From: Bacteroidota bacterium
GTDB taxonomy: Bacteria > Bacteroidota > Bacteroidia > Bacteroidales > FEN-979
DNA: 64,000 nt
Reading direction: 5' to 3'
NCBI GenBank assembly: GCA_026391805.1
Contig: JAPLDJ010000023.1
Span: forward strand, 1 to 64,000
In this document: piece by piece, positions 44,908 to 53,962 of the stretch
Numbering within the stretch: position 1 is the stretch's first letter
Layout: the number at the start of each line of letters is the position of its first letter
Made by a program: the position numbers and the translations under genes
Notes under the pieces: model-generated
The model's database searches: none
What the model saw: the letters and a program-made list of their open reading frames with translations, nothing else
Told to the model about the DNA's origin: nothing

Positions 44908-47118
44908 CTATTTCAGGTAAACCTTCTGTGAATAAGAATTATCATCCGTAACAACCCTTACCAAATAATAACCGGAATTCACGCCGGGAAGGAATTTGTT
45001 CAGATCCATGTCCTTCAACAGAGCTTCAAAAACTTCCCGGCCAAGAAGATCATAGACTCGCACTGTTCCATTAGTTGGTCCTTTATTAAGGTTCTTAACA
45101 AATAAATAGTCATCGAATGAATAGATAAGAATATTTCTGAAGGAATGATTATTTATACCTACCCAGGGATAATAGAAATAAAGCCGGAACCTCAGAGGAT
45201 CGTCTGTTGGTACTGAAGAAAAAATGTACCTTGGCTGATCGGGCAGGTACTGGTATATATCGGTCTTCAGATCCCTAAGCCAGATCTGACTTCCGGGGGG
45301 AAAACTCTCCAGGTTTGATGCTTCCAGAGTATCCGTACCTGCAACTCCGGTATGAAACCCGAGTGGTATGATCAAATTTGCCCCACCATAGGGTAATGTA
45401 TTCAATGAAACCTCTGTTGAATCCTGCAAAATGGAGTAGAGTTGCGGTGCCTCATCCAATCCGGTCAGTTTATAAGCATCATGATCAGGATCGAAAAGCG
45501 AAGTTGTTGTTGAATCAAAGCGGATCTGGGTTTCATCTTTTAGACCATTTCCAGAGGCGGTTATAAACAGATAATTCGTCAGAAGTGTATCCGGTTTGTA
45601 AAACGGCTGGGCAGAGTGCAAACGGACCGAATTGTCAATGTATATACTTCCATTCTGTGAACCGGGAACAGTTGCATGCATATAAAATCCCTGCTGGGCA
45701 GCGATAATGGATGAAGCATTGGTACTGTGCAATTGGTCATGTCGGTTCCAGAAATAATAATTTCCTGTTTCCGGATGAAATACATAGATCGTCGGATCCA
45801 CCTGTGAAAGTGCGAAATTTAATGAAAGCCAGTCGATGGCGCTTGGGTAAGGATTACCGATCAGGTTCCACCCATCTGGTCCTTTCGGGCCGACATGATT
45901 CCCCATTGGCAACATGATCGGTCCGGTATGCAATGACCCGGTCACCTTGACAACAGGATTACTTGTTAATGTCGAATTTGAATAGACAAAATAGCCAAGC
46001 ATATCCCTGGTCAGTAAAGAATCCATGCCAGGATTAACGATTGACCTGTAAACATGATTGGGTTCATCATACCATTTCATCCCCAGTTGTTTGGAAATAA
46101 AAGGCCTCGTTGCGGTAGTATCAACCGGAATGCAGTAGAGGTGCCACTGGTTCTGCTTCAAGTAACGTTCCACCCCTACCGAACCACCATTTTTATATGT
46201 GATAATCCCGTTATCAATAAAAGAACCGGTACCATAATAGTCTGAACTTATCCATAAGCCGTTCGGCTCATTAATCTCAACGCTGTCCATGCATGACAGA
46301 GAGTTTCCAGACATAATTTTTAGCCTTGCTCCGGTATGTATACGAAGCTTGTTCATCAGGGCTCCGTTTGTATTTATGATTCCAACACTATCCCAGACGG
46401 AGGTATTGATGACATCGGCCCAGTTGATATATTGAACGTTATTCGATGTGCCACCGTATTGGGACCAGCCCCATGCGTTTGAGAAAACACGAGAAAGATA
46501 AACGTAATTAAAATCAAATCCCTCAAACATGTTTGGAGCTAAATATGGGAAATGAGTTGGTAAAAGTATACCTGGAAGCGCATAATGTTGAACTTGGCCA
46601 AGGCCAGCAGGCATATTTGAAGGAGAAAATTTTATTCCTGCTGTCCCAGTGACACCTGAGGCAGAGGAAGAAATTTCAGTTCCGATTGTAACTATTTTTT
46701 GGAAAGAGGTTGTAATTTTAGCGCATACATCAATCGGGTCTGCACCAGAAGTTGCAAAGTTTGTTGTAATGGCCACCCCAAAGGAATTCGTTGGACTTCC
46801 CCAATTTCTCACATAAGTATATTCAGGCATTCCATTAAAATATAAGCCAAGTATACCCTGTGACAAATCGACATATATATTATTAGATGGTGTAGTGACA
46901 AAATTATTTGGATTTGCAACATCAAATGCCAGTTGAGTGGAGTACAAATATGTGCCTGTATCTGAAGCCTTTATTAAAACATCAAATTGGAACCATTGTT
47001 TATTGTTCTTTTTAATAATCCTTGGATTATCCACTTTAAAAGTCAGTACTTGAGCGAATATAAAATATGGCCCGTATAGAAAGATAATTAATATTAGAAG
47101 AAGAAATATTTTTTTCAT
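44908..47118 (-). CDS. T9SS cargo protein, paralogue of the gene at 47221
   Basis: A 736-residue secreted protein. Residues 1-22 form a signal peptide. Residues 25-200 are a beta-rich domain (LTFKVDNPRIIKKNNKQWFQ and DVLIKASDTGTYLYSTQLAF) that looks cohesin-like by eye. A region with DGWNLIGNPYPSAIDW, found in many Bacteroidota surface proteins, follows. The last 80 residues form a T9SS sorting domain (GTVRVYDLLGREVFEALLKD, ending SQKVYLK). Its C-terminal third is very close to that of the gene at 47221. A terminator at 47145-47171 separates the two. AT-richer than the neighbouring core genes. Confidence 0.87.
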   Translation of the reverse strand: MKKIFLLLILIIFLYGPYFIFAQVLTFKVDNPRIIKKNNKQWFQFDVLIKASDTGTYLYSTQLAFDVANPNNFVTTPSNNIYVDLSQGILGLYFNGMPEYTYVRNWGSPTNSFGVAITTNFATSGADPIDVCAKITTSFQKIVTIGTEISSSASGVTGTAGIKFSPSNMPAGLGQVQHYALPGILLPTHFPYLAPNMFEGFDFNYVYLSRVFSNAWGWSQYGGTSNNVQYINWADVINTSVWDSVGIINTNGALMNKLRIHTGARLKIMSGNSLSCMDSVEINEPNGLWISSDYYGTGSFIDNGIITYKNGGSVGVERYLKQNQWHLYCIPVDTTATRPFISKQLGMKWYDEPNHVYRSIVNPGMDSLLTRDMLGYFVYSNSTLTSNPVVKVTGSLHTGPIMLPMGNHVGPKGPDGWNLIGNPYPSAIDWLSLNFALSQVDPTIYVFHPETGNYYFWNRHDQLHSTNASSIIAAQQGFYMHATVPGSQNGSIYIDNSVRLHSAQPFYKPDTLLTNYLFITASGNGLKDETQIRFDSTTTSLFDPDHDAYKLTGLDEAPQLYSILQDSTEVSLNTLPYGGANLIIPLGFHTGVAGTDTLEASNLESFPPGSQIWLRDLKTDIYQYLPDQPRYIFSSVPTDDPLRFRLYFYYPWVGINNHSFRNILIYSFDDYLFVKNLNKGPTNGTVRVYDLLGREVFEALLKDMDLNKFLPGVNSGYYLVRVVTDDNSYSQKVYLK

Positions 47119-47144
47119 TTTACCAAGATATTATTGATTGAAAA

Positions 47145-47171
47145 AATGGCAACCAGGTTCTGGTTGCCATT
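47145..47171 (-). terminator. Terminator of the T9SS gene at 47221
   Basis: AATGGCAACCA, loop GGTTC, TGGTTGCCATT: an 11-bp perfect stem, followed on the reverse strand by six T residues. Confidence 0.88.
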
Positions 47172-47220
47172 TATTCTGATCTATTGATCCACTTTCTGGA
47201 ATCAGATAGTCCAATTGTAG

Positions 47221-49545
47221 TTATTTCAAATAAACTTTCTGATTATATAACTTTTCATCCGTTACCACCTTAACCATGTAATAACCAGAATTCACGCCGG
47301 GAAGAAATTTATTCAGCTCCACATCTTTAAGTTGGGCCTGAAAAACTTTCTTACCAAGAAGATCAAACATTTGAATTGTTCCCATCGTAGTTCCTTTTGC
47401 AAGATTCTTTACATAAACATATTCTTCAAAGGAATATATCTGCATGGCAGCAGAAGCATTTTCGCTTATTCCAAAGTTTGGGTTGGCAAAATGAAGAAGG
47501 AAACGGTCAGGATTATCACCTACAGCGGCAGTAAAATTATATTCAGGCTGAGTGATAAGGTTCTGAGTAAAATTGTCTCTTTTGTCTTCCAGAAAGATCG
47601 TCACATTGGAATGGAAACTATCAAGATTTCGAGCTGTAAAAGTGAATGATCCATCCGTATTATAGATCCGGAAGCTGACTGGTATTACTTGTGTAACTCC
47701 GCTCCATGGAAGTGCATTTACTGTTAACAGGGTATCCTGAGCAACCGGCATATAAAGTTGCGGTGCGTCCGCATTACCATATAGCTTAAATGCATCAAAA
47801 TCAGGATCATATCCGCGTGATGCACTATTTAAAAAGATCACATTAGCCTCGTCATTAGAGCCTGGAGCTGATGCATCAGTACGTTCAACCTTCATTCTTA
47901 AGAGATCTGGAATGGCATTTATTTCCTTCAGCCACGGTTGGGTGGTGAGATTAATAACTGTTCTGGAAGATGCAGGAATTGTAAGAACTCCATTCCCACT
48001 TCCAGTGCAATGAACAAAAAATCCCTGTTCCGGTGGACAATAACTCGTGGCTCTTGTCCCTGCACTGTTACCGTCTAATATCCAGGTTTTGTAATTGCCG
48101 GCACCGGAATCCCAGAACCAGGCATTTTGAACAACACCACTGCTAGCCCATGTATTAATGCCAGTTAAATCAATAGTACAAGGGAATGGATTTCCGATCA
48201 GGTTCCAGCCATCACCCCCGGAAGGAACGGATAAATTATGCGTACATGTGAATGTTTGATTAGTGGTAAAAAGTTTACCCCCTGGTTTTCCGGTCCAGTT
48301 TCCCATAGCCGGCCAACCAGATGAAGACCACATAGCAAACCCTTTCATCGGAACATTCAGTGCAGAATCATCCATGGATGCCCCTGTTCCGAATGCCTTA
48401 TCATTGATGACATATCTCCATTTTTTATCGGAAGTTGTAACATCTGATCTTGTTTCATCGTACCATTTCATATAAATCCAGTGATAGGGTCTTGAGAATG
48501 TAGTTTGAAGCGGGATGCAGTAAAAATGCCACTCTTGTTGGGCAAGGTAAAGCTGTGGCTGTACATAGCCTCCATTATTATAATTTATTGTTCCATTATC
48601 TTTATACTGTCCTAAACCTGATGATGTTGCTTGAATAATAAGTCCAACCGGCTCATTAATATCAGTTGAACCCGAACAAGTAAGGCTAGCACCTGAATTG
48701 ATCTGTAAATGAGCGTATTGATGTACTCTTAACCCGTTTGCAAGAGAATACAATGTCGATATTGGTGCTGCAGCTCCGCTTGACCCCATAAAAGTTGTTG
48801 TATCCCATACCGAGGTATTGTATGCATTTGTTGTCCATTGTGGAGAAGGTTGTACATCCGATCCCGCATTAATGTATTCTGACCATCCCCATTTATTACA
48901 ATACATTCTTCCCAAATAAAGGTTAGAAAACTCAGGACTCTCTTTTTGAGCATTCCCATAGTAATGAAGAGGATCATCGTAAATTAGTTCACCAGCAACC
49001 ATATATGTTTGGGTGATACTTACCATACTAGTCAAATCAAATGTAAGTTCCGCCATTCCACTGGAGGCACCTGTTGAAGTAATTTCAACTCCGACAGTCT
49101 GTAATAACTGATATGATGTTGTGAGAGGAACCATATAAGTCTCAACTGCTCCCCCTTCATATACCGATCCATTAACTTTGGTACTGACCCCAAATTGTGA
49201 TCCTGAGTTCCAACCCTGGGAACTAATGATATATGCAGGATGCCCGGCCAAAATTCCAGTGCTTATGTCAACATTTATGGCATTTGGGCTCTGGCCAGAG
49301 CCATTAAAATTAGCGGCTGTTCCAAGATTAAAGCCTACCTGACATCCATAATAATAAGTATTAGCAGCAGAACACTTGACGTATATATCAAATGTTAGAC
49401 GTGTTCGTTGAGCTATTCCAAGATTACCAATTGAACGGTAAATCCTTGGGTTCGCCATTCTGTATGTACAGTAAGGTTGGCCTTCGCTAACAATTGAGGC
49501 AAGTGCACTGAATATCGTTAAACAGATAATAACAATTTTTTTCAT
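47221..49545 (-). CDS. T9SS cargo protein, paralogue of the gene at 44908
   Basis: A 774-residue secreted protein. Signal peptide residues 1-22; an N-terminal beta domain (YRMANPRIYRSIGNLGIAQR, LTFDIYVKCSAANTYYYG) to about residue 200; a middle region with DGWNLIGNPFPCTIDL; and a C-terminal T9SS sorting domain (GTIQMFDLLGKKVFQAQLKD, VELNKFLPGVNSGYYMVKVV). It shares the whole domain plan with 44908, so the pair arose by duplication. Exposed at the cell surface; no enzyme motif seen. No good TAnnTTTG box lies directly upstream. Confidence 0.87.
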   Translation of the reverse strand: MKKIVIICLTIFSALASIVSEGQPYCTYRMANPRIYRSIGNLGIAQRTRLTFDIYVKCSAANTYYYGCQVGFNLGTAANFNGSGQSPNAINVDISTGILAGHPAYIISSQGWNSGSQFGVSTKVNGSVYEGGAVETYMVPLTTSYQLLQTVGVEITSTGASSGMAELTFDLTSMVSITQTYMVAGELIYDDPLHYYGNAQKESPEFSNLYLGRMYCNKWGWSEYINAGSDVQPSPQWTTNAYNTSVWDTTTFMGSSGAAAPISTLYSLANGLRVHQYAHLQINSGASLTCSGSTDINEPVGLIIQATSSGLGQYKDNGTINYNNGGYVQPQLYLAQQEWHFYCIPLQTTFSRPYHWIYMKWYDETRSDVTTSDKKWRYVINDKAFGTGASMDDSALNVPMKGFAMWSSSGWPAMGNWTGKPGGKLFTTNQTFTCTHNLSVPSGGDGWNLIGNPFPCTIDLTGINTWASSGVVQNAWFWDSGAGNYKTWILDGNSAGTRATSYCPPEQGFFVHCTGSGNGVLTIPASSRTVINLTTQPWLKEINAIPDLLRMKVERTDASAPGSNDEANVIFLNSASRGYDPDFDAFKLYGNADAPQLYMPVAQDTLLTVNALPWSGVTQVIPVSFRIYNTDGSFTFTARNLDSFHSNVTIFLEDKRDNFTQNLITQPEYNFTAAVGDNPDRFLLHFANPNFGISENASAAMQIYSFEEYVYVKNLAKGTTMGTIQMFDLLGKKVFQAQLKDVELNKFLPGVNSGYYMVKVVTDEKLYNQKVYLK

Positions 49546-49600
49546 ATTATTCCTTTTTAGTTGTTTCCATTATATAGATGAAGGAATTTATCTAAATTAA

Positions 49601-51304
49601 TTAAGGCAATAAATTGCTTTTGTAATAATTAAAAACATAAATATCATTATCATTACTCCAGACATGTAAATCCATATTAAAATCAGCTGAAAGATATCTG
49701 TTGCTTTTATAATATTGAGCTACATAAACATCATTATCGTTGCTCCAGATATGGTTATCAGCATTTGCATCCCCCCCACGTGTAGCCCACGAAACCGGAC
49801 TAGTGTCAACTTGCTTACATCCAAAGGTTCCACCATACATCTTATCTGAGCCAGAGGAATAATTATAAAGATAAACTCCTGTTCCAACATCTTTTTGTGC
49901 CCCATTACCTGTTGCCATTATTGCCATGTGGTTGCGGTGATAAACAACGGGGTATAATTTATCCGAAAATGCAGAGAGACCAGTAAATTTTAATGTAGTA
50001 CCGTCAATATCAACAATAAGTCCATTCTTTAATAAGAATCCTGCCCTCCTACCCAAAACTGTTGAGGATGTTGCATCAGTGGCTGATGTTGCATGGCGAA
50101 GTTCAACAAGAACCCAATCGACTACATTTGCAGGCAGGCTGGCAACACTTTCAGTTCCTCCATAACCCCAAGGCGATCCATTGTATGGCTGGTTCTGGGG
50201 AAATTTTGTGTTGTCAGAACGATCGCCTAAGGGAAGAGCAGTAAGTCCAGTATTCATTTCATGAGAAATAGAATTATAAGGCCCTTCAAGAAACATAGTC
50301 AAGCCAACTGGCATAGCTCCCGGCCCACCTGTAAAAGTGCTGAAACTTGTCAGCCCGGTAGCAGTAAGATAATGCGATGTAGTATTTGCTGGATCGAAAA
50401 GGTCATAGGTCGTGGGAGTTACTCTAAGGCAGTAAATCGAAGTTTCTGTACCGGTAACATCACCAGTAGGATAAATTCCACTGATATAATTAAACTGCGC
50501 ATTACAATTAAAACTGGTAATGCCACCATTATTCGTTAGATTCCAGTAACGGTTAATGTAATCACCTGTTATGGACGGATTAGCCGTGTATTGTGAATTC
50601 ACGAGGTTTACACCGGCGATCCCGGCTGAGAAATTACCAGTAGTAAAACTCAGTGTAACAGGGGAATAGTCGAAGGCACGTGTGTTACCTCCAACCGGGT
50701 AAGTGAAACTTCGTGGGACACCAGTCCCATCAATGAACTTTTTCTTAAGTTGCCCTGAACCGGTTGCAACCACCAAAGTTTTACTGTCAAATGGGCCACC
50801 TGCAAAGACACCACCCGTGCCCATAAGAAGATCAAAATTCCCAATGTTGATAGTTCCGCTACCATTGGTCAGTGTCAGCGTGCCATCCACCTCGGTATTA
50901 CCAGCAATAATGACTCCGTCAGAACTTGTGTTGTTCACGGTCATATTATTGAAGATGTTCTTCCCTGAAATGGTTTGCGACGAGGTTCCGGTAAATGAAA
51001 ACAAACCGGAGCCAAGATTCGATGGGCCGGGGTTATTGTTTACCAGGTTCCCTTTCAGGATAATCGTTCCTGAATTGTCGATTGTTGATGTTACAAGTGG
51101 ATTGAGTGCATCGTAATCCATTGTAATGGAATTGCCCGCAAAAGTCGGAGCGTTTGTTGTCACTGTGGTACCGGAAGAAACCTTCATTGTTGAACCGGAT
51201 TTAACAAGGATTCCCTGTGCGGAGGAATGTATTACAGTAAAACCTAACAGCAGGATGGCAAGAAACAAGACCCTGCCAAACATATGAATAACTGTTTTTT
51301 TCAT
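49601..51304 (-). CDS. Secreted protein ending in two dockerin-like repeats
   Basis: A 567-residue exported protein. Residues 1-29 form a signal peptide. Residues 30-220 are Gly/Thr/Asn-rich and beta-helix-like (IFNNMTVNNTSSDGVIIAGN). Residues 330-510 match a conserved Bacteroidota segment (FLEGPYNSISHEMNTGL, VVDWVLVELRHA, VVYHRNHMAIM). The end has two tandem EF-hand-like repeats, GDANADNHIWSNDNDVYV and ADFNMDLHVWSNDNDIYV, each followed by YYKSN, with Asp/Asn at loop positions 1, 3, 5 and 12 as in dockerins. There is no T9SS domain. It is transcribed from its own promoter at 51369-51398. Confidence 0.85.
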   Translation of the reverse strand: MKKTVIHMFGRVLFLAILLLGFTVIHSSAQGILVKSGSTMKVSSGTTVTTNAPTFAGNSITMDYDALNPLVTSTIDNSGTIILKGNLVNNNPGPSNLGSGLFSFTGTSSQTISGKNIFNNMTVNNTSSDGVIIAGNTEVDGTLTLTNGSGTINIGNFDLLMGTGGVFAGGPFDSKTLVVATGSGQLKKKFIDGTGVPRSFTYPVGGNTRAFDYSPVTLSFTTGNFSAGIAGVNLVNSQYTANPSITGDYINRYWNLTNNGGITSFNCNAQFNYISGIYPTGDVTGTETSIYCLRVTPTTYDLFDPANTTSHYLTATGLTSFSTFTGGPGAMPVGLTMFLEGPYNSISHEMNTGLTALPLGDRSDNTKFPQNQPYNGSPWGYGGTESVASLPANVVDWVLVELRHATSATDATSSTVLGRRAGFLLKNGLIVDIDGTTLKFTGLSAFSDKLYPVVYHRNHMAIMATGNGAQKDVGTGVYLYNYSSGSDKMYGGTFGCKQVDTSPVSWATRGGDANADNHIWSNDNDVYVAQYYKSNRYLSADFNMDLHVWSNDNDIYVFNYYKSNLLP

Positions 51305-51368
51305 AAAACAAGTTTTAAATTAAATAAAGAATAAATATATGCAGCTATACGTAAATCCAATAATTATG

Positions 51369-51398
51369 CAAATATAAGGTACAATTTTTAAAAACAAA
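51369..51398 (-). promoter_or_regulatory. Promoter of the dockerin-like gene
   Basis: On the reverse strand: TTTG (51395-51398), 18 bases, TATATTTG (51369-51376). The leader is about 58 bases. Confidence 0.6.
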
Positions 51399-51459
51399 AA
51401 TAATTTCATCCAATTTCTAACAAATTTATTAACTCCCATTGCACCTCTATCCATTTGAT

Positions 51460-51792
51460 TTATCCAACCAAAATATTGATATGCCAGAATAAAATCAGGA
51501 TCAATACTCCAACGGCTTTCTGAATGTTCATGGTTTCTTTTTTGGATATTGCTTTTTTGCTTTTCCAGATATCATAGAATCTGTAGGCACCATAAGCAAT
51601 TCCAAGTGCAAGCAACAAGCCCAAACCATCATCAATCGGACCGCCTACAGGCAAACCTGTCCCACCAGCATGTGGATTTGGATCACCTCCCGGACTCGGA
51701 GGACCCGGAGGATCTGCAAAAATACTCGCGGTAAATATTGGCAATAACATCATCTGAACAGTAAAAATAATTCTCAGAAAGGTCTTTTTCAT
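51460..51792 (-). CDS. Small PID-CTERM-like membrane protein
   Basis: A 110-residue protein. A signal peptide (about residues 1-26, ending IFADP) leads into a Pro/Gly-rich stretch, PPGPPSPGGDPNPHAGGTG. The motif GGPIDDGLGLLLALGIAYGA is then followed by basic KSKK. The PIDxGL-helix-basic arrangement is that of the PID-CTERM sorting signal described for short Bacteroidota proteins. A further hydrophobic segment (AVGVLILILFWHINILVG) extends past the signal, which is unusual. The start at 51792 (MKKTFLRI) fits the signal peptide; in-frame sequence further upstream does not. Partners unknown. Confidence 0.7.
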   Translation of the reverse strand: MKKTFLRIIFTVQMMLLPIFTASIFADPPGPPSPGGDPNPHAGGTGLPVGGPIDDGLGLLLALGIAYGAYRFYDIWKSKKAISKKETMNIQKAVGVLILILFWHINILVG

Positions 51793-52228
51793 GATTTGAG
51801 TTTTTGACGGTTTTTCTAGAAATGAATCTATCAGATTATTAATGCATTTACCCGGCATACAATATATATAATAATTATATCCAAGATAAACACAAGACGA
51901 GTTTTTTTTTGTAAATATAAATGAATTACAGCAAATAATTAAGCCAAATGTATGTAACTTTTTTAAAATTTCCAAAAAAAATTATAAAAAAATTCATTTT
52001 GATGGAAAATATAAATTCCAAAGTCATTTTCAGCTTTCCTGATAAAATTGAATAGCAGCATAAAAGCCTAAAACGGAATCTCTTCCGGTTCACATGATAA
52101 TTAAAAAATACTTATAGATTGTCGCAGCGTTGACAACTAATGATAGGCAAAGATATACAATAATATTTAAAATGATACTCTCATTATTATTTTTTTTGAA
52201 ATAAATATTCACAAATGTTACAAAAAAA
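51793..52228. other. AT-rich gene-free region with a short promoter-hairpin unit
   Basis: No gene is supportable. A leftward -7 box TATCTTTG lies at 52148-52155 with no TTTG at -33. About 10-20 bases downstream is a small stem (GACAA with TTGTC, 52119-52136) followed by a run of T, and then a second stem CGGAA/TTCCG with TTTT (52078-52090). The first pair could encode a very short RNA or an early attenuator of the 51792 gene. Confidence 0.4.
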
Positions 52229-52255
52229 TGAGGCCGCCCTGCAGGGACGGCCTCA
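52229..52255 (-). terminator. Terminator of the xer-hpf unit
   Basis: TGAGGCCG with CGGCCTCA outside and CCCT with AGGG inside, followed on the reverse strand by seven T residues. Confidence 0.88.
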
Positions 52256-52277
52256 TAAAATAAATAATTCCAGCAAG

Positions 52278-52577
52278 TTACAACCCCCGAATCTTCTCTT
52301 TATGCCGAATCAGTTGTTTCCTGAGGGCTTCGATCGACTGGTCGGTGGCTTCCTCAAAGGTCTTTGCCTGCTTCTTGGCAAACAGATCATAGCCCCTCAC
52401 CAGCAGGCGAATCTCAACAACTTTGTTATCGCGGGTTTCGCTGTTGGCAAGTTTGAGCATTACCTCGCTGCCGATAACTCCTTCATAGAGGACGGGAAGC
52501 TTCTGTAGCTTCTCTTTAATAAATGTCTCCAGTTTCATGTCGGCTTTGAAATGTACAGGATTGATCTTAATGTTCAT
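52278..52577 (-). CDS. hpf: Ribosome hibernation-promoting factor (short form)
   Basis: A 99-residue HPF/RaiA protein that binds the 30S A and P sites in stationary phase. It starts MNIKINPVHFKADMKLETFI, with central EVMLKLANSETRDNKVVEIR and the C-terminal helix DQSIEALRKQLIRHKEK. It lacks the long C-terminal dimerisation domain. It lies 14 bases behind the xer gene and before a strong terminator. Confidence 0.93.
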   Translation of the reverse strand: MNIKINPVHFKADMKLETFIKEKLQKLPVLYEGVIGSEVMLKLANSETRDNKVVEIRLLVRGYDLFAKKQAKTFEEATDQSIEALRKQLIRHKEKIRGL

Positions 52578-52591
52578 TCAAACCTCCTTTT

Positions 52592-53503
52592 TTATGCCTT
52601 TGGATGGGCTTGTTTATAAATGTTCTTCAACTTTTCAATGGTATTGTGCGTATAGACCTGGGTTGCCGAAAGATTGGCATGCCCCAGGAGTTCCTTCACG
52701 GCATTCAGCTCAGCGCCGTTATTCAGTAAATGTGTGGCAAACGTATGACGCAGGACATGCGGGGAAATCTTTTTCAGGGTTGTTACCTGGGCCAGGTATT
52801 TGGTTACAACACGGTAAACGAATCGCGGATAGATCTTTTTTCCGGTATCTGTAATGAAAAAGGATGCATCCGTCGGTGATGGCCGGGGAGCATTTGATCC
52901 CGGCGTTCCATCAAATGACCTTTTCTCTTCCAAATAGACCTTCATTAACATGGCCATTTTACCAGAGAACGGGATCAAACGCTCTTTATTTCTTTTACCT
53001 AAAACTTTCAGGCTTGAATGATGAAAATCGACATCGGTCTCTTTCAGATTCAAAAGTTCCGACAACCGCATCCCGGTTGCATAAAGCATCTCGATGATCA
53101 GCCGGTCGCGCAAAGCGTGGAACCCTTCACCGAAATCAACCGATTCAAACAAGAGGTCCATTTTCTCCTTTTCCACAAACGAAGGCAGGCGTTTCGGAGT
53201 CTTCGGAGAAATGATCTTCCGCATCGGATTCACTGTAACAATCCCTTCCTTCAGCAGGAACCTGTAATAGGATTTCAGGGTGGTTAATTTCCGGTTGACC
53301 GAACGTGGGGATATTTTTTCTTCCATCAGTTCAACCAGCCATGAACGGATCATCGGATGGGTTACTTCTTTAATATCGGATACTGAATACCGGGACATGA
53401 GATAGGTGTAGAACTGGTCCAGGTCGTTACGGTAAGCTGTTACGGTATGCGGAGAGTATCTTTTTTCGTATTGAATGTAATCGATAAACTTTCCCTGCTC
53501 CAT
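52592..53503 (-). CDS. Tyrosine recombinase, XerC/XerD type
   Basis: A 303-residue site-specific recombinase resolving chromosome dimers at dif. The N-terminal SAM-like core-binding domain is residues 1-90 (YIQYEKRYSPHTVTAYRNDL). Catalytic residues are visible as Arg in ATGMRLSELL, His-x-x-Arg in SPHVLRHTFATHLL, His in LLGHANLS and Tyr in TQVYTH. No mobile element surrounds it, so a housekeeping XerC/D is more likely than an integrase. XerC and XerD cannot be told apart here. Confidence 0.92.
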   Translation of the reverse strand: MEQGKFIDYIQYEKRYSPHTVTAYRNDLDQFYTYLMSRYSVSDIKEVTHPMIRSWLVELMEEKISPRSVNRKLTTLKSYYRFLLKEGIVTVNPMRKIISPKTPKRLPSFVEKEKMDLLFESVDFGEGFHALRDRLIIEMLYATGMRLSELLNLKETDVDFHHSSLKVLGKRNKERLIPFSGKMAMLMKVYLEEKRSFDGTPGSNAPRPSPTDASFFITDTGKKIYPRFVYRVVTKYLAQVTTLKKISPHVLRHTFATHLLNNGAELNAVKELLGHANLSATQVYTHNTIEKLKNIYKQAHPKA

Positions 53504-53667
53504 CCATCAAAAAATAAAGAGAAATCCTGCCACGATCCAACTAAAGGATAAATATACGAAATATTTTACCCTTTCAAAATTTCTTGTCAACTTTTTTTAA
53601 CCGGAAAATTACCATGGCTCCCCGGAGAATCCGCAGGAGACTGAAAATATGCAACTTAAGCTGAGTA

Positions 53668-53865
53668 TTACATGCCTTCTTCAGACTGCTGAAGTTGCTG
53701 GATGTAGATAGCTTTGTTTACGGCCTCGCGATGTTTGATCGAGGGCTTTGTGAATTTCTGGCGCTCACGAAGTTCTTTGACAACGCCGGTCTTCTCAAAT
53801 TTCCGTTTCAGTTTTTTTAAAGCTCTGTCGATGCTTTCGCCTTCTTTTACAGGTACAATGATCAT
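53668..53865 (-). CDS. rpsU: 30S ribosomal protein S21
   Basis: A 65-residue small-subunit protein. It shows IIVPVKEGESIDRALKKLKR then KFEKTGVVKELRERQKFTKP, the usual S21 pattern, with a basic C-terminal helix. It has its own promoter at 53924-53954. In Bacteroidota S21 participates in occluding the anti-Shine-Dalgarno sequence, consistent with the lack of SD sites in this window. Confidence 0.95.
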   Translation of the reverse strand: MIIVPVKEGESIDRALKKLKRKFEKTGVVKELRERQKFTKPSIKHREAVNKAIYIQQLQQSEEGM

Positions 53866-53923
53866 GTGTGGTGTGTTCTCTTTCTTTTATGAATAATCAA
53901 ATTTATCCTTAAAAACAGGGGTG

Positions 53924-53954
53924 CAAAGATACCAAAGGTTTTTTAATTTCCAAG
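53924..53954 (-). promoter_or_regulatory. rpsU promoter
   Basis: On the reverse strand: CTTG (53951-53954), 19 bases, TATCTTTG (53924-53931). The leader is about 50 bases. Confidence 0.65.
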
Positions 53955-53962
53955 AAAAAGTT

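Noticed and set aside
52592-53503. Tyrosine recombinase as evidence of an integrated element
   Set aside because: It lies in a core run with hpf and rpsU, shows no attachment-site duplication at the nearby tRNA genes, and has normal XerC/D length.
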